NCBI GenBank assembly: GCA_963970005.1
Contig: CAXAMN010021396.1
Span: 515,833 to 579,832, forward strand
Direction: 5' to 3'
Origin: Durusdinium trenchii
Taxonomy: Eukaryota; Sar; Dinophyceae; Suessiales; Symbiodiniaceae
Length of the DNA: 64,000 nucleotides
Shown here in pieces: positions 12,317 to 26,900 of this stretch; position 1 is the stretch's first letter; every line of letters begins with the position of its first letter. Below the pieces are notes generated by a model. That model had not been told where the DNA came from. It was given only the letters and a program-made list of their open reading frames with translations, and searched no databases. A program made the position numbers and the translations under genes.

Positions 12317-14826
12317 GTCGTGAGTCGGGTGCCAGGCAGACCTGGCCGCCTGGGACCAGGTCTGAGGCCTGGAGCAGCCCACGTCCCCCGGTGTCCCGGT
12401 GTCCAGCGGCCCAAGTCTTCGAAGAGATCCACGCGCCGCACGCCGTAGACCACGGAGCAAGAGCCGTCCTGGTCGGGTTCAGCGGGTTCGGCATCCCGGC
12501 GTAAGCAGTGAATGCGTGTCGAATACCAACGTATTCAAGCTGAAGAAAGAATCAGGGTCCATGAAAACTGGGAGTTCGTTGCCTTACTCCTAAGTTGGGA
12601 AAAACGATGAAAAACGTCAACATCTTACAAATCTGTGAGTTGTGGCCTACAAAAATCTAGAACTCCCTCTTGACATTGCCCCCTCCGTGCAAAACCCTAG
12701 GGATCCTGGCCTACATCCGTTTCGCAGGTGGTTGGGGTGGGTGCCAGGGGGGTCTGCGCCCACCTTCTCAGGATATGGTGCTCACTGCTTTTTGTCCAAG
12801 TGCAAATCGCAACGAGTCTTGAGGGATTTGGGTCAAGAGTCTTGAGCGATTTTGAAGGGGTTCAAAAGACCCGAAAGGAACTGACCTGACTTGTGTCAAA
12901 TCAAATCCATCTATATTATATAATCAGTTACCATGAAGATTCCTCACCAGTGACTGTTCTCCAACATGGCTGGAGATTCCTTTCCTGTCTACTTCTATGC
13001 TTCTTTTTCCTCCTGCCCGCCCTCATCAAAAGCCCCATCTCCTTGTGGGTCGGACCCACCAGCTCCACCTGCCCGCGGGCACGCGAGCACACCACACGCG
13101 CACATGCCGTGCCCAAGCACATCGATCGATCGAAACAGCATGCAGCTGGTTCATGCAGCTTCCATGCACGACGTCCGACTCAACACGGGCCCGAACATGG
13201 CCTGCAAAGCAGCTGTGGATGAGCATGAGGATCATGAATCACCCACGTGATCTTGATGGCATATGATGGCGTGGCAAGAGTCAATGCGACACGCGAGGGC
13301 TCCATACAGCTGTCACGTGGCCATCCGAACTTCGAGATCCCCCCGCCCCACGGACTTCCAAGGTCTGAAGCCGCCTCAGCAGGGGCGCGTCCTTGGAAAA
13401 TGCCCGTGCCATCAGGAGGGCAATCCACCTGAAGAGCAACCAGTCGGGTTTCGGACGGTGTTGGATTCATGTGTGTGTGAGACGGGGGTGTCCTTTTTCC
13501 TCTTCCAGCCTGTCTTCTAGGAGATATATTTGCTACATTATGGTACCCAGCAGCTTCGCGTTCACCGTGACTTCCAGAAAGCCAACACGGGCATTGGAGC
13601 CCATGTGTGACCCATGAAAGCCATATATTGGAAAAAAAACGCCAATCTCAAACGCCATGATGTCTGCACACAGTTTGGGTCACTGGATGCAATTAGTTTG
13701 GGTCACTGGATGCAATTAATGTAAGTTCATGTCTAAATTTGGAAGATTAGGGGTTCGTTTTCTGTTGGCAGGCAACCAGGGCTAGGTCACCCAATGATTT
13801 GTTGGAGTAAAAGCAATGCTTTACAGCTAGCAAGCACATCTGAGCACCCGACACTGAATCGTCAAAAAACGGGCAAATCCAGTTCAAGCATCTACATGCA
13901 TTGGACACTGCTTGTACACAACCCACTACTCAACCCACTATGCAGTGTCCAGTGTCCATTGGATCAAAGTATTGCACCCATATCATAATAAATCTCCACC
14001 GTCCCTAGATTCTTGATCTGCCCATGTCCAAGGACCGTTTTCCCATCGGAACCACATGGGGCTACATGCTACTTCACCGGTGGAGTCCGCGCGCTAAAGA
14101 TTTCTGCGAAACGGATGCCGTTCGAGAGGAGGACATGGCACTATAGGAAATCCACCAGGGGCTTCTCCCAGCTGCCACGGGGGAGGGCTTCTCCACTGCT
14201 CATCGGAGTGTATCAACTCTGACCCGCTGCACCATGCCTGCTCCACTGATACGAAAGAAACCTCGTGGTTCTAAAACACAACAGGACATCTAGCCCTCTT
14301 CTCAGTTGCCTCGCGAACATCGAATGCCGAGCTATGCCGAGCTGCTGTACACAGGGTCGCGCCATCCGGCACCAAAAGGTCATCCAGGACCATCAACAAA
14401 TCTTCATCCGCCTGTGTGGTGCGGCTAGAAAAGCTCCCCGCCACAGGACCAACTCCGAGACAATCGGATTTGGATGGATTTGTCGATTTGTCTACCACTT
14501 GGATCGGTCAAGGCACAATTCGAGGGTCGTTGCGTCGATACACAGACCTATGCAAGGTCGCGCACATGCCCAGAAAAAGAATCGTGGTTGCTGAAAGAAG
14601 TTATGCTAAGCCAGGGACTTCCATTTCTATCTGGAGTTCACCTGTCAAGCTGGATCAATCTCCTCCCTGTCCTTCAAGATATGAACTAAACATACAAAAA
14701 CGGACATCTATCGGAAATTATGTGTATTTAAATATATAGTTACAATATATCTTATCTATAATCTAGCCTATCCGCAGCAGCCTCTTTTTATGTCACCTTG
14801 CTGGGTCAAGCAGCTTTGGCCAGCTT
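12317..14826. other. no gene supported
   Basis: GC-rich islands at 12330-12500 and 13010-13220 are open in several frames on both strands and may be exonic, but no strand or family can be chosen. The rest looks non-coding. Confidence 0.3.
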
Positions 14827-14828
14827 GG

Positions 14829-14847
14829 CTCTCTCTCTCTCTCTCTC
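14829..14847. repeat. (CT)n microsatellite
   Basis: Uninterrupted CT run just downstream of the SDR stop codon, in the presumed 3' UTR. Confidence 0.85.
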
Positions 14848-14865
14848 CCCATTCTACGCCGCCAT

Positions 14866-14975
14866 TTACGGCCCCTCATAGGGTGGATCTCCCGGCGCAC
14901 GGTAGCGGTCGATGGGGCTTCTCAAGGCGTCCGATCCGTAGTACCAGCCATTGCCCTTCAACTCACCGGTGAGGC
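14866..14975 (-). CDS. SDR exon 11 (C-terminus)
   Basis: After acceptor TTCCAAG it encodes LTGELKGNGWYYGSDALRSP and then a short tail ending PPYEGP and TAA. Confidence 0.87.
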
Positions 14976-17900
14976 CTTGGAAAGTTGAAGCGGAGACCGT
15001 GCAGAGTCGAATCTGCAAAAGCGACAGAAGTCCGGGTGACGGTGCAAAAAAAGACACTCGGCAGGGTATGTCATGTATGCGACTCAAAGTCATAAAGGAG
15101 TCCTTGTTTCTTCGAAGCGTTTTGTTACGACTGAGTGTGTTGATTTGTAGCGAATGTGGTGTCTCCAGCGTGACTCTATCCATATGCGTATATATATATA
15201 TACACATGTACTGTAAATACAGGTGCAATCTCCACCGCCCTGACCAGGAATTGCTTGTGCTGCCACAAAGCTGTGTGGCCGGACAGCAAATTGCCTCCAT
15301 GGAAGAAGCACGAGCACTGTTGCTCAAAAACTTCCGGGTTGGCAAAGGTAATCCAAGTGCATGCGCTCAATGGTTGACGGAGATGGCTCGAGATCTACTG
15401 GCGCCGATCCCGTTCTGAGAAGTCTTTGTCATTCTGGCCCTCTTTCTTCCGCAGCTCACCTTTGTCGATGAGGCCATCACAAGACAAGAACTGTGGAGTA
15501 GCCCCACTGTGCGAAAGTTTGGCCCAGTCGTGGATGTCACACCCACAGCCACTGGGTTGCAGGGCATGCATGAATATCGCATAGCTTTTCCTTCGGGGTC
15601 GCAAACGGCTATCTTTTGCCCGGCGCACTTCCAAAGTTGTAATTTTGAACAACTCGCCAGCAGTCCCTTAAGTACAGTGCACATGGGCTCGCAGGCTGGG
15701 AAGGCCTATCGAATCGTTCTGGAGGACCACGGCGCGTGCTACTCAGTCTTGGCGCTCTTGCTGGCCTTTGTGTCTCCCTCTCGAAAACGAAAAGGGGACA
15801 AATCGCCAAGTGAGAAACTTCGTCGGCTGAGCAGTCCTCGGCACTGGGATGTTGCCTTAGTACCGTTCACGGAAGATTTCGTGCCGCTGCCCACGCCAGC
15901 CGAAACCGGACTAGCGTGCCCAGCACCATGGGCGTTCCCACCTAGCCTCTGCGTGCTTGAACCTAGAGCAACCAAGCTCCGAGTGTTGGCCATTGCGGAA
16001 GCAGGAGATACGGTCACTGCTGACCACCTTTTGCAAATGGCCTGCTTGGTTGCAGAGCACAAACCCACAGTGCTGGGTATCCCGGGCCAGGTGCCCATTC
16101 CGTATCAACTAGAATGCACGGTGGTCCTCTTGCAGAGCTTGCATGCTCTCTTCCAGCTGCTGACCTCTGGCAATACAATGCACTACTGCCCCCAAGCAGC
16201 CAGCTTTGCTGTTGCCCTGGGAACTGCCGCCCGGCATGATAATGGGCACATTGTTTCAATGGCTGCCAGTCTGGCGCTGGCCCTTAGAGCTGGCAGATCT
16301 ACCTTGGCAGTCGCAGGTGTCTTTGGAGCGGGCAAGACTGGATCCCTGACCTTTCTCCTTGCCTGGCTGGCCCTCACCACTCACCTCAAGATTGCAGTGG
16401 TGCACAAAGAGAATCCAGCGGGTCGGGCAATTACTAAGCTGCTCACAGCCTTTGACTTAGAGCCGGACCACCAAAGATATTTCATTCGACCAGTAAGTGG
16501 GAAAAAGGCAGAGACTAACACAGCGTGCACGGACTACGACTTGCGAGCAAGCGAAGCGGCATCATACATCCCCGGCTGCCACGTGGTAATTGTCACGACT
16601 GGGCTTGTTTGGGACCAAAAAGGACAAATCCACTCCACACTCAACACCCATATGGAGAATGTGGACCTACTCATTAGCGAAGAGGCGCGGCGCAGCAGGA
16701 CATGGACCTCAAATCTGCCTTTGCGCCAACAGTCCCCCGACAACCCTTCTTTCGACTACTGCTTGGTGATCCCAAACAGAGCCCTGGTGGAGTAGCCGAT
16801 GGACAGAGGGCCCATCGCACGCTCCTACTTAAAGCTCCCATTGGGCTACGAGCCCCCACTACCTGGTGCATGCCGCATGAAATACCAGAAGTCTTTCACA
16901 CGCTCCTCCGACACGGCCGAGGCTTTGGCCTTAGTGCACGTTGTGCTTGTCTCAGCCTTCCTCCAAAAACATGGGACATATGCCGTATCACCCGTGCCAT
17001 CGTGAACCTTTTGGTTTTCCACAAAATGGATCCAAGCTACGAGTAGCAAAGTCTGGACATGTCTGGACCACCAACAGCCAACTTGCGCAGTCACGCACAG
17101 CCCCCATAGCTGGGTAGTGGAGTTGTGAGAGGTTTGCGTATGGGATGCCCAAAATATGTCAAGACCATGGGATTCTGACAAGATTTACACCCACCTACAT
17201 CGGGAGTTAGCCTCATTTTGCGGCAAATCCTGAAATCCATATGGTTGCATGCCAAACGTTTGTAAGATCCAACTGACGCAGTTTGTTACCATCACGATTC
17301 CATGAATAAAACGTGTCAGGACCTGCTTGTCCACCAACCTTGCCTGACGCAAAGAAAACATAAGAAAACTTTGCGAGTCCTGTCTCAGCAGGACTACCAT
17401 TTCCACTGGCTCATTATTCCCCCCTAGCCCATGAACCAATTTTGCAACGTTTCATTGATAGACTTCCCAAAACCGTCCAAAGCTGCCCTTCCGCAAAAGA
17501 TGTGACACTGAAAACTTAGACCGTACAAATCCAAAGACCCAGAAAACTGGATCCTTTAACTAATTATCAGTAGTGTTTTTTGTGTGATCAACTCCAGGGT
17601 CTTCAACCTGTAGGGGAATCGATGCCATCGCCTGCCGCGACTTGAGCTACGACTATAACCTGCTGATCCTGGCTTTCGCGACGTCAAGAAAGACACGAGT
17701 GGCCTTTCCTACATGTGGGCACAGAACTTCATATCCACCCTTCAAGTGCAAATATGATCAACAAAATATATTATTTATATATAAATATCTATCGATCTGT
17801 GTGTGTCTCATTTTCACACCTTTGCCGTTTTATACCAGTCTTGCATAGGGCCAGGGGTGTGTAGGAAACTCGGCCGAGCTTGATTGGGTAGTAGTAGTCA

Positions 17901-20900
17901 TTAGTAGTCCCTGTTCTTCTTCTTCCGTTCTTCGTCAACCACAATATGCGGCTTTGAGAGTTCCCGCTCCGAGCCACAATATATGGCCGCTTTGGTGCCC
18001 TCCTCCGGAGGCTTGCTTGCCCCCATGCCCCGAGTGATGTCGGTGAGGATGTACCCTGAAAAGGCCGTGTTTGCGCAGCCACCCGATCTGGAGGGATCTT
18101 CAGATGCATCGTATAGTAGACCCCGCCCGATCTGGAGAGCTTCAGATGTATCGTAGACCGAGGTGGGAATGGAGTCCATGAATGAAGACATGATTGTTCG
18201 AGCATGCTCGAGCTATCCACATGGACTCACTTCGAGGAGCCGCGAGGAGTACGTCACTTCTGGTCAAGCACCATGAAGCACCCATGGAGGGCAGGCGGGG
18301 ATGAATAATTGTTGATCCTGGATGTGCATGCCCAGCAACCAAGTTTGCAAGGTGATCAACATTAAAAAGTCGTCAAAGATATGCTGGGCGTACCAAACAT
18401 ATCCGATGCTGGTTTTGGTGTGCCGGGCATGTCGATTGTGAAACAGCTGCCGTCATTCGAGTCATTCGGAATGAGAAAGGTTCAGTTGAAAAAAGGTTTA
18501 GCTCCAAATGTGCCAAGAGTTGTTACAGTGGATTTAGAGTAGATGGCACTGGTCCCCGAAGGTGTCCTGAAAAGATGGGGGTCCACTTCTGAACCACTGG
18601 TCACTGGTCCATTGGACATTTTGGCCATTGAACCTCTGAAACCAACGTACCTGCAAAGGCTAATCCAGGGAAGTCTGGTGTTTCTGACCTGGCGATTCAC
18701 GCCCAAATGTCCCCCTGTTGGTCCACTTCTAACCATTGCTCGGCCATCAGCCCCTTCAGCAACTGGCTGCTGGACGAGGCTCAACATGGTATTCCTCTTA
18801 ACACCGACATTTCGACTTCAATCCTTTTTTGAAGTCACGCCATGTCAAGCGCCTTTTCCTGTGCAAACCACGTCCCTGTTCGGAAGGTGCCTCTCAAGAT
18901 GCCAAGTTGCCAGGTGTCATGGCGTTGATCTTCAAAGTGGGATGCTCGCGGGCTAGGATCATCGTGTAGGCAATCAAGCCTCAGTAGCCACCGTTCTTTG
19001 TCCAAAGGTTTGGCCCATACAGATTCCCCTCCAAATTGTACGGACTGTTTCCGACTGCCCAGGCGCAGGCTTTTGAAAAGCCATATGGTTGTCGACCAGC
19101 TGGCTCCTGACACATGCTTGGGCAAAAGGAGCATGGCTCAAATAGGCACACTTCGCCCGAAAAAAAAAAAAAAAGTTGTACAAACCAGCAGTCACAAACG
19201 GGTCGTGTTTAGTCTCCAAGTGAGTGGACAATGGGCACCCATTTGGAACCACTGGAGCATGGGTAGTCCAACTCCGAGGTTAAGTTGACCGCCCCCCTTT
19301 CAGAAGGAGTCCATTAGTAACAAGTGCATCGCTACTAGTAACAAGGGCATTACTACTAGTACGAGTACCAAGAAGCTACTAGTAGCCATGCCCCTGTTTC
19401 TAGTAGCTTCTTTTTCCTAGTAGCGATGGCCTCCAACCTCATAGGATGGCCTCCACCTAGTAGCTTCTAGTTACTAGTAGCATTTTTTCCTAGTAGCGAT
19501 GGCAGGCCTCCAACCTAATAGGATGGCCTCCACCTAGGAGCGTCCCTGCTCCTAGTAGCGAGCGATGCCCTTGTTACTAGTAGTTTCTTTTTCCTTGTAG
19601 CGATGGCCTCCAACCTAAATAGTGATGGCCAACACCTAGTGTAGCTTCTAGCTACCAGTAGCCTTGTTCCTAGTAGGTTCTTGCTACTAGTAGCGACGGC
19701 CTTCAACCTAATATTGATGGCCTCCACCTAGTAGCGTCCTTGCTCCTAGTAGCGATGCCCTTGTTACTAGGAGCTTCTTGTTCCTAATGTTTATATAGTC
19801 CTAATTGCGATGGCCTCAACCTAGTAGCTTCTTGCTACTTGTAGCATCCTTGCTCCTCGTAGCGACGCCCTTGTTACTAGTTGCCTCTTGTTCCTAATAG
19901 TGATGGCCTCCACCTAGTAGCTTCTTGCTACTAGTAGCGTTTTTGCTCCTCGTAGCGACGCCCTTGTTACTAGATGTTACTAGCTTAGCTTCTTGTTCCT
20001 AATAGCGATGACCTCCACCTAGCAGCTTCTTGCTACTAGTAGCGTCCTTGCGACGCCGTTGTTATTAGTAGCTTCTTGTGCCTAGTATAGAGGGCCTCCA
20101 ACCTAATTGCGATGGACTCCACCTAGTAATTAGCTTCTTGCTACTAGTAGCGTCCTTGCTCCTAGCGACGCCATTGTTCCTAGTAGCTTCTTGTTCCTAG
20201 TAGTAATGCCAGTAGCTTGTTGCCGCTATCGCATCCAATCGCATCATCTGCTCCAGCAACTGCTCCGTCCAAAGGTCCCACACCCAAAAAACACACAAAC
20301 ATCACATGGAGCGCATCACATGGAAATGGACACCGTGTTATTTGTTTTTATTGTAAAGGAAAATCGGACAAACCAATGGGTCTATCTGTTATGGAAAATG
20401 AGGGCAATGTGCTCAGTAGAGCTTGCTCAATCGCTCCTGGATGGCCTTCTGCATGCATGCGTCGAGCTCCTCCCATGTCACGTCCTGACGCACGCGCTTG
20501 CTCCCAGATGGTGAAACCATGTGAAAACCTCACCTGATTGACACCAACCGTCAGAAATGTTGGGAACCCTCTGCTCAGCTTTGGACATTGCAGGGTGTCC
20601 AACCCTCATGTTTTTGATTCCCTATACTTGAGCGTGATCTACACCGGCGCGTTTTTTTCACACACGCCCCAGGCCGCCCGAACCCACGTCTTTCTCAGAT
20701 CCGCTCAGCTTGGGTTTGAGCTCTCCGCCCAAACGGGACGAAAAAAGGAAGCCAAAAAAAGGTCGGTGTGCAAGGATTCCGTGTCAGCGAAACGACGTCG
20801 TGGTTTCTTGAGGCGGCTTTGGTTTCGAAGCCGGGAAATCACTACGTGACACACTGACTGGTGGTTGGAAGTTCGGGGCAGCAGAAAAGTAGCATTCACA

Positions 20901-23900
20901 CATATATATATATACATTATGGTTGTTTTTGGCATGACTTTCGCGCCTTTTGTTTGTTCATAAGCACAAACGGGACATACAGGGGCTGCAGCGCGACACC
21001 CAATCCAATATCTCCAATCTATTCACCCTGAAAGTCAAAGTACCATGTTTTTAACTAAAGTTGATCTGGTGTTGTAGGTTAAACCATGTTAAACCCCCTT
21101 GGTCCAAACAATGCTTCTTCGGGATTCAGGCGGGCCACATGGTGGGCCACGACCGACACGGTTCCGGGTTCCCCACATCGGACGTGAAGGAGGTGGTCTT
21201 CACAAGGACGGCCCCCCATGGAATGGATGAACCAAGAGTACTGGTCTTCACCGACATCACCGAATGAACGACCCAGGATTTTCGGGTGATAGATCCATGT
21301 TTTTTGCCCGACATTTCTTGAACTTCACCCAGATTGATACATAGCTGTTCTTAAAAAACACCCCGCATCGCCCCCTAGACTCACCACTGAGTCACTGGGC
21401 TGGTGAGCATCGCCCTTTCGGCTGACGCAGCTGCGCTGTTGTAGTTGGGACCCGAAGCCGAGGCGGTATTCACGATGCGGCCCTCCTTCACACGGCGCGC
21501 GCACGGCGCGCGCCCTTTCGGTGAATCCGAAAGAACGCCGGGTTCAAACAGGGAAGGCTATCATAAGCTGTTCGAGTAACACACACCCAGGAGGAGCATC
21601 AGCATTTTGCATGGGTCTGCAACATTTGAGCAAGCAGTGCTTGTTGCTCTCTAGGACCATTAATGTGCACATTGATTCTGGTGTTTTGGTTCAGCAGAGT
21701 TGGCTCCACAATTTGCAAAAGTGCGGCACAAGGCTGATCAGAAGAGAATATATACTATTGATGCATAACTATAACCTAGCACTAATGGTGGGGACCAGGG
21801 TCCCCCAGCTGTTTAATTTCGGAACATTAAATGGGGGTCCCTCAGTTGTTGAAAACCCAGTTGTTGAAAACCATAATTAAATAAGAACTCAATGAGTTCA
21901 AACATGAATCCACTGAGGTCCAGCCAACTCAATGAGCTGCCATTACATTAAATAAAATAGCAACAAAAAAACATACAGTATAATTTTCAATGATTGGTAG
22001 CGAGAAAAGAATAAACTATTCAATGTTCTTTTTAACAAATAAACCAGAGCTCGGCTACTTTGATTTAGTATTGAAAATAATTGTCCTTTGGTGGGAGTTC
22101 TGAATTACCTTTGGTTTAAATAATTGGCTGAATTATGCACAAACTAAACAAAGGGTAGTCTAACCCAAACAACTGGCTATTTATTTAATTTCTTGACCTG
22201 GCCACTTGAAGACCCAGATTGTACTATTCTTGACCTTTTTGTTCTTAATGTAAAAGCCTCCAACCTAACAGCGAAGGCCTCCACCTAGCTAGTAGTTATG
22301 GCCTCCAACCTAATAGCGATGGCCCCCACCTAGTATCTTCTTGCTACTTTAGCTTTTTGTGCTTTTACGCCCGGAAACCATGTAAATACCGATGGTTTTG
22401 AGCACTCAGTATGATTGTGCCTTGTTGGCAGCATTGGGTGTGCCACCACTGGACCAAGAATTAGATTCTGCCTGTGGGAGATGTCCACCCCACCCCATTC
22501 ATTTGTGGGAAGGGCCAAAACCACCAAGAGTCTTTTGAGAACCCTTCATGGAATTTCATGGAACCATGAAAATGCCAAGGGCCAAAAACACACCAAGGAC
22601 CCAATTCTGATGTGGCTGATGCTGGCAAGGACAGCAAATTCACTGTAATTACACATCAAACGCTACATTGCAAACTGCTTTATCTTTTCTTCAGCGTTTT
22701 CAAGTTTCGTCTTGCTGTCTTGCCTCGAAAAGGGCGAACAACCACCACGACGTACCACATGTCATGCGACGCACCAAAAAACGAAATCGTTTAATTTCCT
22801 CTTGCGCCATGATTGGTTCAATTTTCCAGCTTCACGTAATTAAATGGTGAAAATGAAACTGGAGGTCAGGGTGTACCGCATTTAATTTACACACGGACCG
22901 CAAGGATTATATATTATATAGGAATGGAACCTGTATGAGGAGCTCTCCTCCGAGACAAACCAGATCTTGGACGATGAGGGAAAAATCCTGCATCGCTTGC
23001 CTAGGGCGTCAGCTCATCGTGCTAATCTCGTACATAAGAACCACATCTTTACACATCGTCCTTGCTTCGTCTTGTGCTTAGCCAGTCCTGGGGGTCGATC
23101 AGTGGCAAGAAGTGGTCGCAAACGCGCTTTGGACCATATGTGTTGATGTTCAGCGTCTCGGCCATGGAAGTCTGAAATCCCACGCCTCGTCAGCCGCTGT
23201 TCCAGCGAGCGGCTGAAGGGGGTTGAAGAAGAACATGGCCCACAGAACCTGAATGTTGGACTCTTGACTAATAACAACCCTATTTGAATTGGACATCCTT
23301 TTCATATGTATTTTTCTTTCTTGTCCATTGCTGCACAGCTCAGAATGGTATCACCACAGTGGCCAAACCCAGAAGATCACGTCCCTGCAAGGCTAGCTCA
23401 GTGTGTGCGCAAGGGTTCCCTGAAATGCCAACACAACAACAAACATAGCCATAGCCACAACGGCTGGCGACAGCAATGGCAAGGCACATGGACGGGAGCA
23501 ACAAGCAGCAGCATGACAGCATCAAAAACTCAGGGATCAAACAATTACAAAAGAAACGGCAAGCCAAGCCACATTGACATGGTTATAGCGCCAATGATAA
23601 CCTGTGATTGGCCAGCGTTGCAACAGCAATGACAAGTCACGATGAACAACCATAGCAAGGCAAACTGGCAAACTGAAACCATCAAGTGTGAATAAAAACA
23701 CGGAACCCCTCCATTCAGGATTGGAATCACTTCACACATTTCCCGTATATTATATGTCTCTCAAAGGTCTTAGGCGCACAAAGACGACCAGGCGTGTTTC
23801 AGCCAATGTCCCACACACCAATGCCACTAACATTCCGGGACGGTTGAGGGCAAGGTGGCGTGCTCGCCTGCGTTGTTCACGATGCCATAGAGTGCCTCAG

Positions 23901-26900
23901 CTCCATACCTTGGAACTTTGAGGGCAAAGAAATACTTCGAATGAACGGTTGATGGTGGTTGGCCAGAGCTACCAGTTGTAACATCCTACGGTTGCCTAGA
24001 ACAGCCTCAAAGAACCTATGCTGGTGCAAAAGGCGAAGATAAACAACATACCAAATGAAGCTCACACAATCTCACACATATAGCAACCTTTCCGCCTTTC
24101 TGATGTGGTGATATATCACCTACTATTCATACCTATTATTCATTCCAGCCTGGTCGCCGGCCAGTCTTCCTCTGAAATTCGTCCCAAAAAAAGACCCAAC
24201 AGAAAGTCATCCAGAATTTTGAACTGCACGGTAATATTTGTGTATATGTAAATGCGAACGGATGGAAAGCGTGCCCTGGCCCCGTTCAAGCCCTTAGTTC
24301 GACATGAAGCTCGCGCGCAATAGCTCCTTTTCGCCTGGTTGGGCACTTGAGCCAAATGTTTATGGCAAGTGTCCATGTTGCAATTGTACTGGGACCTCAT
24401 CTCTATTCACACCCCCCACATCCGTGCTTCGACGGGGAAGGGAGATGATTGGATGTAAAAAACCGGAGAACAATCATGTTCTCAAAAGTGCGTTGGAGGT
24501 CAACCAGTATGTCTTATGAAATTGAATTAGCAAACGATCTTGCATTCGCTTGAAAGATGGATCAAACAGGTAATGGAGCTACAAACGGAAAACGTGCATC
24601 TACCTGTGGTATCATATGATTACCGACGGTGTGAAACACAATCCTATCTCACTCCCATGATGCCAAAATGGTCATCATGAATTACCCAAGATCCCTCAGT
24701 ACGTGAAGTACTGGAAGTAGTGTGTCGGCACGACCCCAATGCTCAACCATTCGTGAGTTGTCGCATGTAGTCAGCTCCGACAAAACCAATGTAGTCCTTG
24801 ATGAGCTCAACGTTCCTTGGGTTTCCCCTTCGGATCTGCTCCTCAAAGAGCTTCAATTTCTGTGTTTGTATATCGGATACCTCTATGCCGTAGTAGCGGC
24901 ATGCAACGAGGATCTCCTTTGTGACATTCTTTCGCTCCGATTTGATGGCGGGGCTAATGTCAATGAATTTGTATGGAGCGGTACCTTCGTCATCTGGCTT
25001 CTGGTAGTAGCTGTATCGGCTCGCTCCGAAGGTCTTCCTGATCAGGCGTCTGATGAAATTTGAGATGAATGCCAGCTTCTCGATGATCTCTTCCTGGGTC
25101 TCAGATCTTCGAGCTTTTGGATCACTCATGTTACGCCGAGTGCTGCCGACCTCTCTGAGATACTTGTGGCTTAGCCCGCAGCGAATTGCAGTGATCATCA
25201 TCGGGTGAATAACGTGGGCGTGGAATTCATAGATCTGCCACGCTTCTGTTGCATATGTGTCGTTGGTCCATTTGCTCATGCCCACGACCTCGGCTCTCTG
25301 AAGGCGTCTTGGAAACCCAGTATCCGGATCATTCGGTACTAATGGCCATCTATTGAATGGAGTGTCATGCCGCTGTCCATCGTCGAACTTTCGCAGTACG
25401 TCTTCACGATTCTCAAAGCAATTGATGTCGAACGTTGCGTTGGCCAAGCTCTTGATCAACTTCATCAACCTCAGATCAAATTGCTGTGTGACTGCAAAGT
25501 TGTGGTCGATGGGGATCGCGGCTTCCTGTGGCAATTCGTCAATTGCGAAGGGGAAAGGCTGTGGAAGTTCATTCCCGTATCCATCTTGAGGGACCTCCCG
25601 ATACTCGGGTTCGCCTTCAGCTTCGTCCGGTCGTTCCTTCATGATGATAGGAACTCCCTCGTCTTCCTCTCCTTCGGATTCCTCGACGTCAATGACTTCT
25701 TCGGCTGTCTTGCGTGCTTTCTTGATGACTTCGTCGATGTTTGCACCTGCAGAAGAAGTCGCTTCACCGGAAGAACTGGCTGGCACGTCTCTCGGAGGTG
25801 ATCGTTGATTGCGGTCCCTTGTCTCCTTGGGTACCACATGCGTGAGCTTCCCATTCGCGATCAAAACCGCTACGCAGTGCGGACATATCGTCAATCGCAC
25901 ATCGACCTCGCCAAGGCAGTTAGGACACGGTCTTGAATCGTAGTCTTTCATTGCTCGGCGATATACGATCTCCTCAAAGATCTCCTGCCACTCAGTGCTA
26001 TCATATTCTGGGTAGATACCACTCTCCTCGATCGTGCCCAACAGCTTTGAGATTTTGGCGTCGTCCTCAGAGTAGGTATCGTCCTGGACCTCGATCGCCA
26101 AACTCTCAAGCTTTTGATAGCGTGGAGTCATGATCGGGTTTCCGTATTTGGACTCCAGAACAAGGTAGCTTCCAGGGTCGGGTTCTCTATTGAGTAACCT
26201 GATCCATTCGATCTCCTCAGGCTGTCCGGGTTCTGCATTGTCGCATTGCAACCATGCCCCTTTAACCTCATCGAAGGGAACGACATCCTCAACCAATAGA
26301 GATCCAGTCGCTGAGATGAGAAGCCCGTACTCCTGCAGCTTCCACACCGGAATGTAGAGAACCACTGGGCGATCACTCAATGCGACCTTACGACCCAGCC
26401 AAGGTTTTCCCTTGTAGCCCTGTTCCCAGGCCCATGGCGGAAAACATGTGAAGTGGATAGAATCCCTTCCCGATAAACCGAGACCTCCTGGCACCAGCCC
26501 CCGTCGCATGATTGAAGTCAGCGCTCCAAGGTTGGTAGCGTGAAATGCAGTCACCATGGATAGGGCCATGTCGTTGGTCATTCTCGATCCAATGTGGTCG
26601 ATGTTGATGGTGACGTCATAACCTCCGCCGTCCGACGAGTGTGCTGAGGTTGCTCTTACGGCCACGGGAAAGCACCATCCATCGCTATTGTGGAGTCTTG
26701 CTTTGGTGATTCCCATGCCCTTGAGCTCGTCAATCCATTCCTTCTCCATCGGGTCATCAGGATCATTGAGTTCATCAGGGTGAACGCGAACTGCCAACAT
26801 TTGGAACCTGATTCTCTTGGTTATGCGGAAACACTCGTAGTTCTGGTCGAGGTACTTTTCCAAACGCGCCTTCTTGGTCACGATGTCAATGTTGCCATAG

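Noticed and set aside
19306-20215. CRISPR-like array
   Set aside because: Units are contiguous and degenerate without unique spacers, in a eukaryotic intron.
22425-22500. SDR-like AESNSWSSGGTPNAANK on the minus strand, considered as the catalytic-serine exon
   Set aside because: Exon 5 joins in perfect phase and with correct motif to 21,485 (DPQ-EGRIVN); this segment would interrupt it.
24304-24519. Short plus-strand frame starting MKLARNSSFSPG, repeated at 41540
   Set aside because: It is simply the antisense translation of the two identical LTRs.
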